Of a stretch of 64,000 bases of DNA, positions 58,063 through 64,000 are shown in pieces; positions within the stretch are counted from its first letter, which is position 1, and every line of letters begins with the position of its first letter. Below the pieces are notes generated by a model. It worked only from the letters and a program-made list of their open reading frames with translations. It ran no database searches and was not told the DNA's origin. The DNA lies in assembly GCF_000012485.1 (NCBI RefSeq), contig NC_007512.1:621001-685000 (forward strand), given 5' to 3'. This DNA is from Pelodictyon luteolum DSM 273. Lineage in GTDB: Bacteria; Bacteroidota; Chlorobiia; Chlorobiales; Chlorobiaceae. The position numbers and the translations under genes were made by a program.

Positions 58063-59075
58063 AGGGGCGGTCCTGTTTTCTTTTTCCTGTTTTCAGCAAT
58101 GGTTGCGGCAAGGAGCGTGGCTTCGTGCAGGCTTTCGGCCGAAGCCGTGCCTTTTCCCGCTCGGTCAAATCCCGTGCCGTGGTCGGGAGAGGTGCGCACG
58201 ATCGGCAGGCCGAGGGTTACGTTGACTCCGCTGTGGAAAGCGAGCACCTTGAAGGGGAGCAGCCCCTGGTCGTGGTACATGGCCAGAACGACGTCAAAGC
58301 GGCTCTGCATCCGGGCCCCGAAAAATCCATCGGCCGGAAAAGGCCCTTCGATATGCATCCTCTGCTGCAGGCGCTGGATTGCGGGGCGGATCAGCTCCTC
58401 CTCTTCACGGCCCATGATCCCTCCGTCGGATGCGTGGGGGTTGAGGCCGAGGACGGCGACGGCAGGGTGTTCGAGCCCGAAATCGGTTTCAAGGCAGCGC
58501 GCGAGGCGGAGGAGAAAGCGGTCGATATCCGTTTTCCTGACGAGCAACGGAACCCGTTCAAGGGGTTCGTGGATGGTCAGCAGCGCCACCTTCAGGCCCG
58601 ATACCCTGTCGGCGAACAGCATGATGGGGGAGGGGACACTGAACATCCTTCCGAGCATGCCGGTGTGTCCCGAGTCTGGGCAGCCGGCAAGGGCGAGCGA
58701 CTCCTTGTGGAGGGGGGCTGTGACAAGCGCGTCAAACTGCCCGTTCCGGCAGAGTTCCGCCGCGGCCTTGACGGACTGCATTGCGATGCTTCCTGCTTCA
58801 GCCGTCACCGTCCCGGGCTCTATCGAGAGGGGTTCGGCAACGCTCAGCACCGGGAGGACCCCGCAGCTGCAGGAGGGCAGGTGCTCAAGCGCCCGGGCGT
58901 CTTCAACCCGCTCCAGCTCTATGGGGAGGCCGAGTGCCTGGCGGTAGTGTTCAAGGACACGGTATGAGCCTGCAACGGCGAACCGGTGGCCGCTCTTCTG
59001 GAGCTCGAGGAACCCCTTCAGTATGATTTCCGGGCCGATGCCGTGGGGATCGCCGAGCGAGAAGACGATACGCAT
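58059..59075 (-). CDS. pdxA: 4-hydroxythreonine-4-phosphate dehydrogenase
   Basis: PdxA oxidises 4-phosphohydroxy-threonine in pyridoxal phosphate synthesis. The 338-residue protein carries the start SLGDPHGIGPEIILKG, APLHKESL, HTGMLGRMF, a zinc-site histidine in AMYHDQGLLPFK and the C-terminal LPIVRTSPDHGTGFD. It is between DUF4293 and FtsE-like genes on the minus strand, a likely operon. Confidence 0.95.
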   Translation of the reverse strand: MRIVFSLGDPHGIGPEIILKGFLELQKSGHRFAVAGSYRVLEHYRQALGLPIELERVEDARALEHLPSCSCGVLPVLSVAEPLSIEPGTVTAEAGSIAMQSVKAAAELCRNGQFDALVTAPLHKESLALAGCPDSGHTGMLGRMFSVPSPIMLFADRVSGLKVALLTIHEPLERVPLLVRKTDIDRFLLRLARCLETDFGLEHPAVAVLGLNPHASDGGIMGREEEELIRPAIQRLQQRMHIEGPFPADGFFGARMQSRFDVVLAMYHDQGLLPFKVLAFHSGVNVTLGLPIVRTSPDHGTGFDRAGKGTASAESLHEATLLAATIAENRKKKTGPPL

Positions 59076-59077
59076 GG

Positions 59078-59542
59078 TTAGAGTCGCTTGTATGCGTTGG
59101 CGATTTTCTCGTCCTTCTGCACTCCTTTCATGGCGAGCCAGAAGAGAACCGGCTCCGGGAGTATCATGAAGAATCCGGTTTCAGGCCCGTGCACGAACCC
59201 TGCCCCGCCGGCGAGGAAGTACTGGTTCATGAAGTGTGCAGCCGTGAGGGTGGAGAGCAGGTCGCCGACAAAGAGAAGGACGCCGAGTGCGATCACTTTC
59301 TGCTGGAGCGCGCGTTGCTTGTAGAGGAATATTGCTGCCAGGGCAGCAATGGCGGTGAGCGGCGAAAAGATCCCGGACGCAATGGTGCCTGCGGTGAAGA
59401 GGATGCCGGCACCCTCAAACGGGGTGAAGTCGCCAATCGGAAAATACTCCAGAGCGCTGAAGCCCCAGAACGGGAAAAGCATGCTGCCGCAGGCGAGAAG
59501 CGCGACGAGGAACAGGTAGAGGGTCTGGATTCGTGCTAGCAT
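59078..59542 (-). CDS. DUF4293-type four-helix membrane protein
   Basis: The 154-residue protein has four hydrophobic segments (LYLFLVALLACGSMLFPFWG and later ones) and a C-terminal cytosolic end VQKDEKIANAYKRL. The start MLARIQTLYLF and the end LAMKGVQKDEK are typical of DUF4293, a family of Bacteroidetes/Chlorobi. Function is unknown. It lies 2 bases before pdxA and likely opens the operon. Confidence 0.8.
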   Translation of the reverse strand: MLARIQTLYLFLVALLACGSMLFPFWGFSALEYFPIGDFTPFEGAGILFTAGTIASGIFSPLTAIAALAAIFLYKQRALQQKVIALGVLLFVGDLLSTLTAAHFMNQYFLAGGAGFVHGPETGFFMILPEPVLFWLAMKGVQKDEKIANAYKRL

Positions 59543-59675
59543 GACGGTACGGGTTTTTCGATACGGCTATCGTGTTGATGTCCCTGAATTGCAGTCAATA
59601 TACATAAAGCGCTTAAAAAGATATGGGGGCGATGTGCCGTGGATTGGCTGCGATCGGTTTTTTAATAAATAATAG

Positions 59676-59689
59676 TTCTTATTTAAGAT
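59676..59689 (+). promoter_or_regulatory. candidate PerR-type site upstream of peroxiredoxin
   Basis: TTCTTATTTAAGAT contains the palindrome TCTTA-TT-TAAGA. The eight bases TTCTTATT recur upstream of the DPSL gene (60566) and between perR and its divergent neighbour (62365). Assignment to PerR is inference. Confidence 0.45.
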
Positions 59690-59797
59690 TTATTCTTGAT
59701 TATTTGCCGGAGTATCGTATATTGATTTCAGGAGTTGAAGGCAACAATTTTTTCTGCAACAAACAAATCAACAAAACACTTAATAGGAGAACATGCC

Positions 59798-60472
59798 ATG
59801 TCACAGCATCCTGAAGAAGAACTGTACTACGATATTTCCATGCCGCTGCTCGGTGACGAGTTTCCGGAACTCGACGTACAGACCACCCATGGCCCGATGA
59901 ACATCCCCGGAGACCTGAAAGGCTCCTGGTTCGTGCTCTTCAGCCACCCGGCAGACTACACCCCGGTCTGCACCACTGAGTTCGTTGCATTCCAGGAGAG
60001 GGTACCGGAGTTCGATAAAATCGGCTGCAAGCTGATCGGCATGAGCGTCGACCAGGTATTTTCGCACATCAAGTGGGTTGAGTGGATCGAGGAGAAACTC
60101 AACGTCGAGATCACCTTCCCGATCGTCGCAGCCAATGACCGGATCGCCAACAAGCTCGGTATGCTTCACCCCGGAAAGGGCTCCAATACCGTGCGCGCCG
60201 TCTTCGTCGGTGACCCGCAGGGCAAGGTGCGCCTCGTGCTGTACTACCCGCAGGAGATCGGCCGTAACATGGATGAGATCCTTCGCGCCGTGACCGCACT
60301 GCAGTATTCCGACAAGCACAAGGTGGCCATGCCGGCAGACTGGCCGAACAACACGATGCTGAAGGACCGCGTCATCATTCCTCCGGCCAACAACGTTGCC
60401 GACGCCAAAAAGCGTCCGAGCCAGTATGAGTGCTATGACTGGTGGTTCTGCCACAAGGCGATGGAGAAATAA
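59798..60472 (+). CDS. peroxiredoxin, 1-Cys/Prx6-type
   Basis: The 224-residue protein has the peroxidatic motif [13 protein letters not shown] (Cys58) and a long C-terminal half typical of Prx6/AhpC2-type, archaeal-like enzymes, ending [10 protein letters not shown] with an additional cysteine that might resolve or stabilise the dimer. It reduces peroxides with a thiol donor. The ATG at 59798 has AGGAGA upstream (a preceding out-of-frame ATG is ignored). It begins an oxygen-defence cluster with DPSL, rubrerythrin and PerR. Confidence 0.93.
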   Translation: MSQHPEEELYYDISMPLLGDEFPELDVQTTHGPMNIPGDLKGSWFVLFSHPADYTPVCTTEFVAFQERVPEFDKIGCKLIGMSVDQVFSHIKWVEWIEEKLNVEITFPIVAANDRIANKLGMLHPGKGSNTVRAVFVGDPQGKVRLVLYYPQEIGRNMDEILRAVTALQYSDKHKVAMPADWPNNTMLKDRVIIPPANNVADAKKRPSQYECYDWWFCHKAMEK

Positions 60473-60565
60473 GCCTCCCATTTCTTCCTTTCCCTGAGGT
60501 GCCCCATGCCGGGTGCCTCGGGGATTTTTTTGTGGAATGAGGCTTTTTTTTCTGTAGAAAATTGT

Positions 60566-60576
60566 TTCTTATTGCC
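60566..60576 (+). promoter_or_regulatory. candidate PerR-type site upstream of the DPSL gene
   Basis: TTCTTATTGCC shares TTCTTATT with the motif at 59676 and 62365. It is 55 bases before the ATG at 60621. Confidence 0.35.
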
Positions 60577-60620
60577 TATAGCGTAACGATAACCAATACC
60601 CCAACGAGGAGAATTGCACC

Positions 60621-61115
60621 ATGGGAACAAGAGGACGTGAAATTGTCGGCGAGCATATTGACCGCGTGCTTGAACTGCTCAACAAGGCTTTTGCCGATGA
60701 GTGGCTTGCTTATTACCAGTACTGGATCGGAGCAAAAATCGTCGAAGGGCCGATGAAGGACGCCGTCATGGCAGAACTTCTGCAGCATGCGGCCGATGAA
60801 CTCCGCCATGCCGATATGGTCACCACCAGAATCATCCAGCTCGGCGGCAAGCCGCTTGTGAACCCGAAGCTCTGGTTCGAATGGACCAACTGCGGCTACG
60901 ACGCCCCTGACAACCCGTTTGTCCGGAACATCCTGGAGCAGAACATTTCAGGAGAGCAGTGTGCAATTTCGACCTACCACAGCATTATCGAGGAGATCGG
61001 CATGAAAGATCCGATCACCTACAACCTTGCCGTGCAGATCATGCAGGACGAGGTTGAGCATGAGGAGGACCTCCAGTCGCTGCTCGAGGACCTGGGGATG
61101 TTCCTCAGAAAGTGA
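60621..61115 (+). CDS. Dps-like (DPSL/thioferritin-type) ferritin-fold protein
   Basis: The 164-residue four-helix protein has di-iron ligands in FADEWLAYYQYW (Glu), HAADELRHADM (ExxH), then EEIGMKDPITYN and QDEVEHEEDLQSLL (ExxH). Two cysteines (NCGYD and GEQCAIS) occupy positions of the thioferritin pair in archaeal Dps-like proteins. It likely sequesters iron and detoxifies peroxide as a cage. The AACGAGGAGAATTGC site fits the ATG at 60621. Next is rubrerythrin after 50 bases. Confidence 0.88.
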   Translation: MGTRGREIVGEHIDRVLELLNKAFADEWLAYYQYWIGAKIVEGPMKDAVMAELLQHAADELRHADMVTTRIIQLGGKPLVNPKLWFEWTNCGYDAPDNPFVRNILEQNISGEQCAISTYHSIIEEIGMKDPITYNLAVQIMQDEVEHEEDLQSLLEDLGMFLRK

Positions 61116-61165
61116 AGTATTCTACATTCTAACTGAATCAAACCCAAAGAAGGAGACCAACACGT

Positions 61166-61666
61166 ATGCCTACGACCCACGAAAACCTCAAGAGTGCATT
61201 TGGCGGAGAGAGCCAGGCGTTCATGAAATATGTGACCTTCGCCAAGAAGGCAGAGAAAGACGGATTCAAGAACATCGCCAGGCTGTTCAGGACCACGGCA
61301 GAAGCCGAGCGGATCCATGCTGAAGCCCACCTCATGGCTGATGATGCAGTCGGCTCTACTGCCGAGAACCTTGAAACCGCCATCGGTGGCGAGACCTATG
61401 AGCACAACGAGATGTATCCGCCGATGTATGAGCAGGCCGTTAGCGAGGGCCACAAGGCAAAGCGTATGTTCGGATTCGCCGTTGAGGCTGAAAAGGTGCA
61501 TGCCGCACTCTACCGCCATGCGCTCGAGTCTGTAAAGAACGGACAGGATATTGTAGAGACCGCCGTGTGGCTCTGCCCTGTCTGCGGGCACATCGAGCTC
61601 GTGACGCCTCCTGAAAAATGCCCGATCTGCAACGTGAAGGCTGAAGTCTACGTGCAGGTAGCCTGA
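61166..61666 (+). CDS. rbr: rubrerythrin
   Basis: Rubrerythrin reduces peroxide through a di-iron site and a rubredoxin-like centre. The 166-residue protein has the ferritin-like helices with GESQAFMKYVTFAKKAEKDG, EAERIHAEAH, GETYEHNEMYPPMY, EAEKVHAALYRHA, and the C-terminal FeS4 domain (LCPVCG and KCPICN). An AAGGAGA site precedes the ATG. Two tandem terminator-like stems follow. Confidence 0.97.
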   Translation: MPTTHENLKSAFGGESQAFMKYVTFAKKAEKDGFKNIARLFRTTAEAERIHAEAHLMADDAVGSTAENLETAIGGETYEHNEMYPPMYEQAVSEGHKAKRMFGFAVEAEKVHAALYRHALESVKNGQDIVETAVWLCPVCGHIELVTPPEKCPICNVKAEVYVQVA

Positions 61667-61703
61667 ACGGAGAAGAATGGCCGTTAAAAGCCTCTATCGG
61701 GGG

Positions 61704-61739
61704 CTTTCTTCGTGCCTTTCTTCGTGCCTCTCTTCGTGC
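61704..61739. repeat. three 12-bp tandem repeats in the rbr 3' region
   Basis: CTTTCTTCGTGC occurs twice in a row, followed by CTCTCTTCGTGC. It lies between two terminator stems; no coding role is likely. Confidence 0.8.
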
Positions 61740-61761
61740 CTCTATTGCTCAGCAGCAATGC

Positions 61762-61791
61762 AAAAAGCCTCCGGAAGTCCGGAGGCTTTTT
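61762..61791. terminator. bidirectional terminator between rbr and perR
   Basis: AAAAAGCCTCCGGA and TCCGGAGGCTTTTT form a 14-base inverted repeat with a tiny loop; T-runs end both strands. A weaker AAAGCC/GGCTTT stem at 61687-61707 may end rbr first. Confidence 0.85.
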
Positions 61792-61840
61792 GGTGCCTGA
61801 GTTTCAGTGCAGGTTGTTTATTACGGGTGAGGAAGACTGT

Positions 61841-62290
61841 TCATGCATGTTTTTTCCTGCAGCTCTCGCAGATTCCGCTGACCACCATGCGCTTGCCGAG
61901 TACGGTGAAGTTGCCGATGGCTTTCTCCGGTACGGGCACCTTGTCGAGCGTTTCATCGGTGAAGTCGATGATTCTGCCGCACTGCACGCAGTGCAGGTGG
62001 TGGTGGCTCATGAGGTCTGTGTCGAAGCGCCGGACGCCGGAGTGGGATTCAACGGTTTCGATGATGCCGATTTCGGCAAAGGTGAGCAGCGTCCTGTTCA
62101 CGGTATCGAAAGAGATCGTAGGGTGCAGTGCTACGAGTTTCCTGTATACGCCGTCTGCTGAAGGGTGTTCTTTCGAGCCTGCCAGCGCCTTGAAGATTGC
62201 AAGCCGCTGAGGGGTGATTTTCAGCCCGTGTGCCCTGCATCGCAGCATGAACTCCTCTGTCATCGAGCCCTCTGTGGTTGCGTTCATCAT
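61841..62290 (-). CDS. perR: PerR-type Fur-family peroxide-sensing repressor
   Basis: The 149-residue protein has a winged helix (TPQRLAIFKALAGSKEHPSADGVYRKL) and a metal-binding dimer domain. PerR-type ligands can be read: His42, Asp90 in RRFD, histidines in SHHHLHC, Asp109 in GRIID. The structural zinc is held by CxxC pairs C101/C104 and C141/C144. The Asp at RRFD separates PerR from Fur. It lies next to prx, DPSL and rbr genes and likely represses them. ATG 62290 is chosen; Met10 (TEEFM) is an alternative. Confidence 0.9.
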   Translation of the reverse strand: MMNATTEGSMTEEFMLRCRAHGLKITPQRLAIFKALAGSKEHPSADGVYRKLVALHPTISFDTVNRTLLTFAEIGIIETVESHSGVRRFDTDLMSHHHLHCVQCGRIIDFTDETLDKVPVPEKAIGNFTVLGKRMVVSGICESCRKKHA

Positions 62291-62326
62291 TATTTGTCCT
62301 CGCTGTAGAAACAGGATAAAATATAT

Positions 62327-62338
62327 CTTAATATTAAG
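62327..62338. promoter_or_regulatory. perfect 12-bp palindrome upstream of perR
   Basis: CTTAATATTAAG lies 37 bases before the perR start, in the divergent region. A Fur/PerR operator is plausible; the classical 7-1-7 spacing does not apply exactly. Confidence 0.45.
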
Positions 62339-62364
62339 GTAGCGAAACTTTTCACAAAGAGCAA

Positions 62365-62379
62365 TTCTTATTTAATAAT
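62365..62379. promoter_or_regulatory. candidate PerR-type site in the perR divergent region
   Basis: TTCTTATTTAATAAT shares its first 11 bases with the site before the peroxiredoxin gene. It lies between perR and the coiled-coil/LuxR gene and could control both. Confidence 0.4.
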
Positions 62380-62460
62380 GGAAACAACAGCTCGCTGCGA
62401 TGTTTTGTTCTCAGCTGCAGAACATATATTTTATCTTTGTCATTTTACACCTTCTCCCCT

Positions 62461-63702
62461 ATGTCCATGAAACGGTGTCCCGTCACGAAGCTTCCCGTTA
62501 CTGAGAGCCCCAGGTGGCAGGTTGAGCATCCGGAGCCCGGATACCGGGTTTTTTTCGAGGTTATCGGCCCCGACATCATTCACGCAAAGGTTGTCGGTGA
62601 TGAGCCTACCTATCTGGATTATATCGACGTAGACGTTTTCCAGAACATATGCGAGGAAATGCAGCTCAATGGCCGGAAGGTTTTTGTGGTGGTCGACTAT
62701 GATCCGATCAATGAGGTCCGCCTGAGCTATAAGAGGGACTTCGGGAACCTGTTCTACAACTGGGGACCCTGGATCGCTGTTCTTGTTGTCTACAATGTCC
62801 GCCCTGCAATCACGGCCCACATGCTCGGTCTCGGTGCGCTCTGTCCTGCCCGTTCCGAGGCGCTCATTGTCGGCAGCTACAGGGAGGCTATGGAGCACAT
62901 CGCCGACTACAAGCGCAGGTATGGTCCTGCAGATGTTCCCGAGCCGCCTGTTGCGGATTCGGTTGAGGATATTGCGGGCCGTTTTTTTGCCGCCGTTTCG
63001 CGTATCTCATGGCTCGACATGCTTGATCAGCCGGTCACTGCTCCCCCCGAGGAAAACGAATTCCGGTTGTTTTTTACGGCACTCGATGAACTGCGCAGGG
63101 ACCTCCTGGTTCGCGAAGAGGAGCATCAGGAGAAGCTCCGGAAACTGCGTGAGGAGTACAGGCGGCGTGAAGAGGAGTGCCGGATCCAGATCAACCTCCG
63201 CCAGGACCTGAGTCGCAGGGACGCGGAGCAGTATGAGGCTGAGCTGTACCGGTTGCGGAACATTCTTTCTGCAAAAGAGGATGAACTCGCCGGCGTGGCC
63301 GGTATGTTCGACTCGAAGATCTCGTCACTTGTAAAGCTTTGTCAGGAGATTGACCGGGTTGATGCCACCGCCGAGCTGCGTGAGACCATCTCAACCCTCT
63401 GCCACAAAATCTCCCTCCGAAAGAATGCCGAAATTGAGCTCAGCACCGAGCTGACTGATGCGGACGCATGTTTTCTCGCTGCACTGCAGGACCGCCATCC
63501 CGGCCTGAACGAGCGTGAGCGGCGGCTGAGCCTTTTCATAAAGCTGAACTATGCGACGAAGGACATCGCCCGTTCGGCAGGCATATCGCTCCGCGGGATG
63601 GAGAACATCCGCTACCGTCTCCATAAAAAGCTCGGGCTCCAGCCACACCAGTCGCTTAAGAATTATTTTTCGATGCTGGCCTCCGAGGCCTGCCTTGGGT
63701 AA
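62461..63702 (+). CDS. putative regulator: alpha/beta N-terminal domain, coiled coil, LuxR-type HTH
   Basis: The 413-residue protein has three parts. Residues about 15-165 form an alternating alpha/beta pattern (YRVFFEVIGPDIIHAKVVGD, KVFVVVDYDPINEV, PWIAVLVVYNVRP, EALIVGSYREAMEHI) reminiscent of STAS/SpoIIAA-like domains. Residues about 200-290 are a charged coiled coil. The C terminus (LNERERRLSLFIKLNYATKDIARSAGISLRGMEN...) is a LuxR-like HTH of a type seen in Bacteroidetes regulators. No kinase or receiver domain is visible. It is divergent from perR and overlaps waaA at its 3' end by 47 bases. Confidence 0.75.
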   Translation: MSMKRCPVTKLPVTESPRWQVEHPEPGYRVFFEVIGPDIIHAKVVGDEPTYLDYIDVDVFQNICEEMQLNGRKVFVVVDYDPINEVRLSYKRDFGNLFYNWGPWIAVLVVYNVRPAITAHMLGLGALCPARSEALIVGSYREAMEHIADYKRRYGPADVPEPPVADSVEDIAGRFFAAVSRISWLDMLDQPVTAPPEENEFRLFFTALDELRRDLLVREEEHQEKLRKLREEYRRREEECRIQINLRQDLSRRDAEQYEAELYRLRNILSAKEDELAGVAGMFDSKISSLVKLCQEIDRVDATAELRETISTLCHKISLRKNAEIELSTELTDADACFLAALQDRHPGLNERERRLSLFIKLNYATKDIARSAGISLRGMENIRYRLHKKLGLQPHQSLKNYFSMLASEACLG

Positions 63703-64000
63703 GGATCTTCCTTGCGGCATCTGCGATCCGTGAGGCAGCCCCTGCCTGGCTGTGAATGAACCCGTATGCCGCTTTTCCCGCTTTTTCGGCTTCCCGGGAT
63801 CCGTCGACGAGCCGCCGGAGGACGGCACCGAGTTCCTCACTGTTCCGGATGGTGTATGCCCCGCCCGCTTCAAGCAGGCCTTCGGCTTCCGGCGAGTTAT
63901 GGTGGCGCGGGCCAAAGATGACCGGGATGCCGTAGACGGCCGGTTCGAGGGTATTGTGCACGTTGACGCCGAATCCGCCTCCGACATAGGCCATGGAGGC
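63656..64000 (-). CDS. waaA: 3-deoxy-D-manno-octulosonic-acid transferase (WaaA/KdtA), C-terminal part
   Basis: Only the last 114 residues are present; the gene runs off the right edge. They read MAYVGGGFGVNVHNTLEPAV, GIPVIFGPRHHNSPEAEGLL, GGAYTIRNSEEL, as in the C-terminal half of KDO transferases (GGGFG, HNTLEPA, FGP). WaaA attaches KDO to lipid A. It overlaps the 3' end of the converging regulator gene by 47 bases. Confidence 0.9.
   Translation of the reverse strand, partial: ASMAYVGGGFGVNVHNTLEPAVYGIPVIFGPRHHNSPEAEGLLEAGGAYTIRNSEELGAVLRRLVDGSREAEKAGKAAYGFIHSQAGAASRIADAARKILTQGRPRRPASKNNS

Noticed and set aside
59641-59705. A classical 7-1-7 PerR/Fur box before prx
   Set aside because: The AT-rich region contains partial matches only; I report the shared TTCTTATT motif instead.
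61704-61739. A CRISPR-like array
   Set aside because: The units are 12 bases and directly adjacent, with no spacers. I saw no repeat-spacer array anywhere in the window.
61677-62210. A 177-codon open frame opposite perR
   Set aside because: It begins in the rbr terminator region and runs antisense to perR; the SSCL repeats are encoded by the 12-bp tandem repeat.

Overview
This 64 kb window is a GC-rich bacterial chromosome segment with few mobile elements. It most likely comes from a green sulfur bacterium (Chlorobiaceae, Chlorobium/Pelodictyon type); this is inference from gene content. Supporting signs are unlinked trpB and trpA, mreB apart from mreC-mreD-mrdA, AcnB aconitase (used in reductive TCA cycles), a DUF4293 protein next to pdxA and an FtsE-like ATPase, a pyruvoyl-type arginine decarboxylase, BshA, DPSL/rubrerythrin oxygen-defence proteins, and EnvC and UvrA variants of Bacteroidetes/Chlorobi type. 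No photosynthesis gene lies in the window, so the assignment is not proven.

Layout. 0-2.6 kb: an accessory-looking cassette (XRE regulator with a palindromic operator candidate, vWA protein, DUF3127 protein, a tiny conserved protein) followed by a rhodanese. 2.7-9.2 kb: tRNA-Ser and tRNA-Gly, a GluR0-like channel, trpB, lptD and a hydrolase. 9.3-15.2 kb: Rrf2 regulator-uvrA and CIRCE-groES-groEL. 15.2-25.2 kb: queC, a CPBP protease, trpA and a glycosyltransferase, then an SDR, a SRPBCC protein, a CaCA antiporter, a CDF transporter, an archaeal-type SAM synthetase and bshA. 25.3-31.7 kb: mreB, hisD-queA, acnB. 31.8-34.3 kb: a decayed accessory patch with a repeat lipoprotein, an HD-domain pseudogene broken by five frameshifts, and a free-standing inverse-autotransporter-type beta barrel. 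34.4-37.2 kb: tRNAs, an AEC transporter and murA. 37.4-43.2 kb: EnvC-like factor, Yip1 protein, nadE, nadB, DedA and arginine decarboxylase. 43.3-49.9 kb: one minus-strand block, mreC-mreD-mrdA-FAD oxidase-smpB-tyrS. 50-57.3 kb: a second GroES-like protein, nadA, a phospholipase C/P1-like protein, then a cobalamin riboswitch ahead of an intein-containing B12-dependent ribonucleotide reductase. 57.3-59.6 kb: DUF4293-pdxA-FtsE-like. 59.7-63.7 kb: an oxygen-defence locus (peroxiredoxin, DPSL, rubrerythrin, PerR) and a novel-looking coiled-coil/LuxR-HTH regulator. The right edge cuts waaA.

Functional links. NAD synthesis is spread over three loci (nadA, nadB, nadE). Queuosine synthesis is represented by queC and queA. 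Cell-shape and wall genes (mreBCD, mrdA, murA, EnvC-like) are abundant. The most unusual points are the riboswitch in front of a B12-dependent enzyme, the oxygen-defence locus with a shared upstream motif, the barrel without a passenger domain, and the multiply frameshifted HD gene. Start codons are tentative where no clear ribosome binding site was seen.
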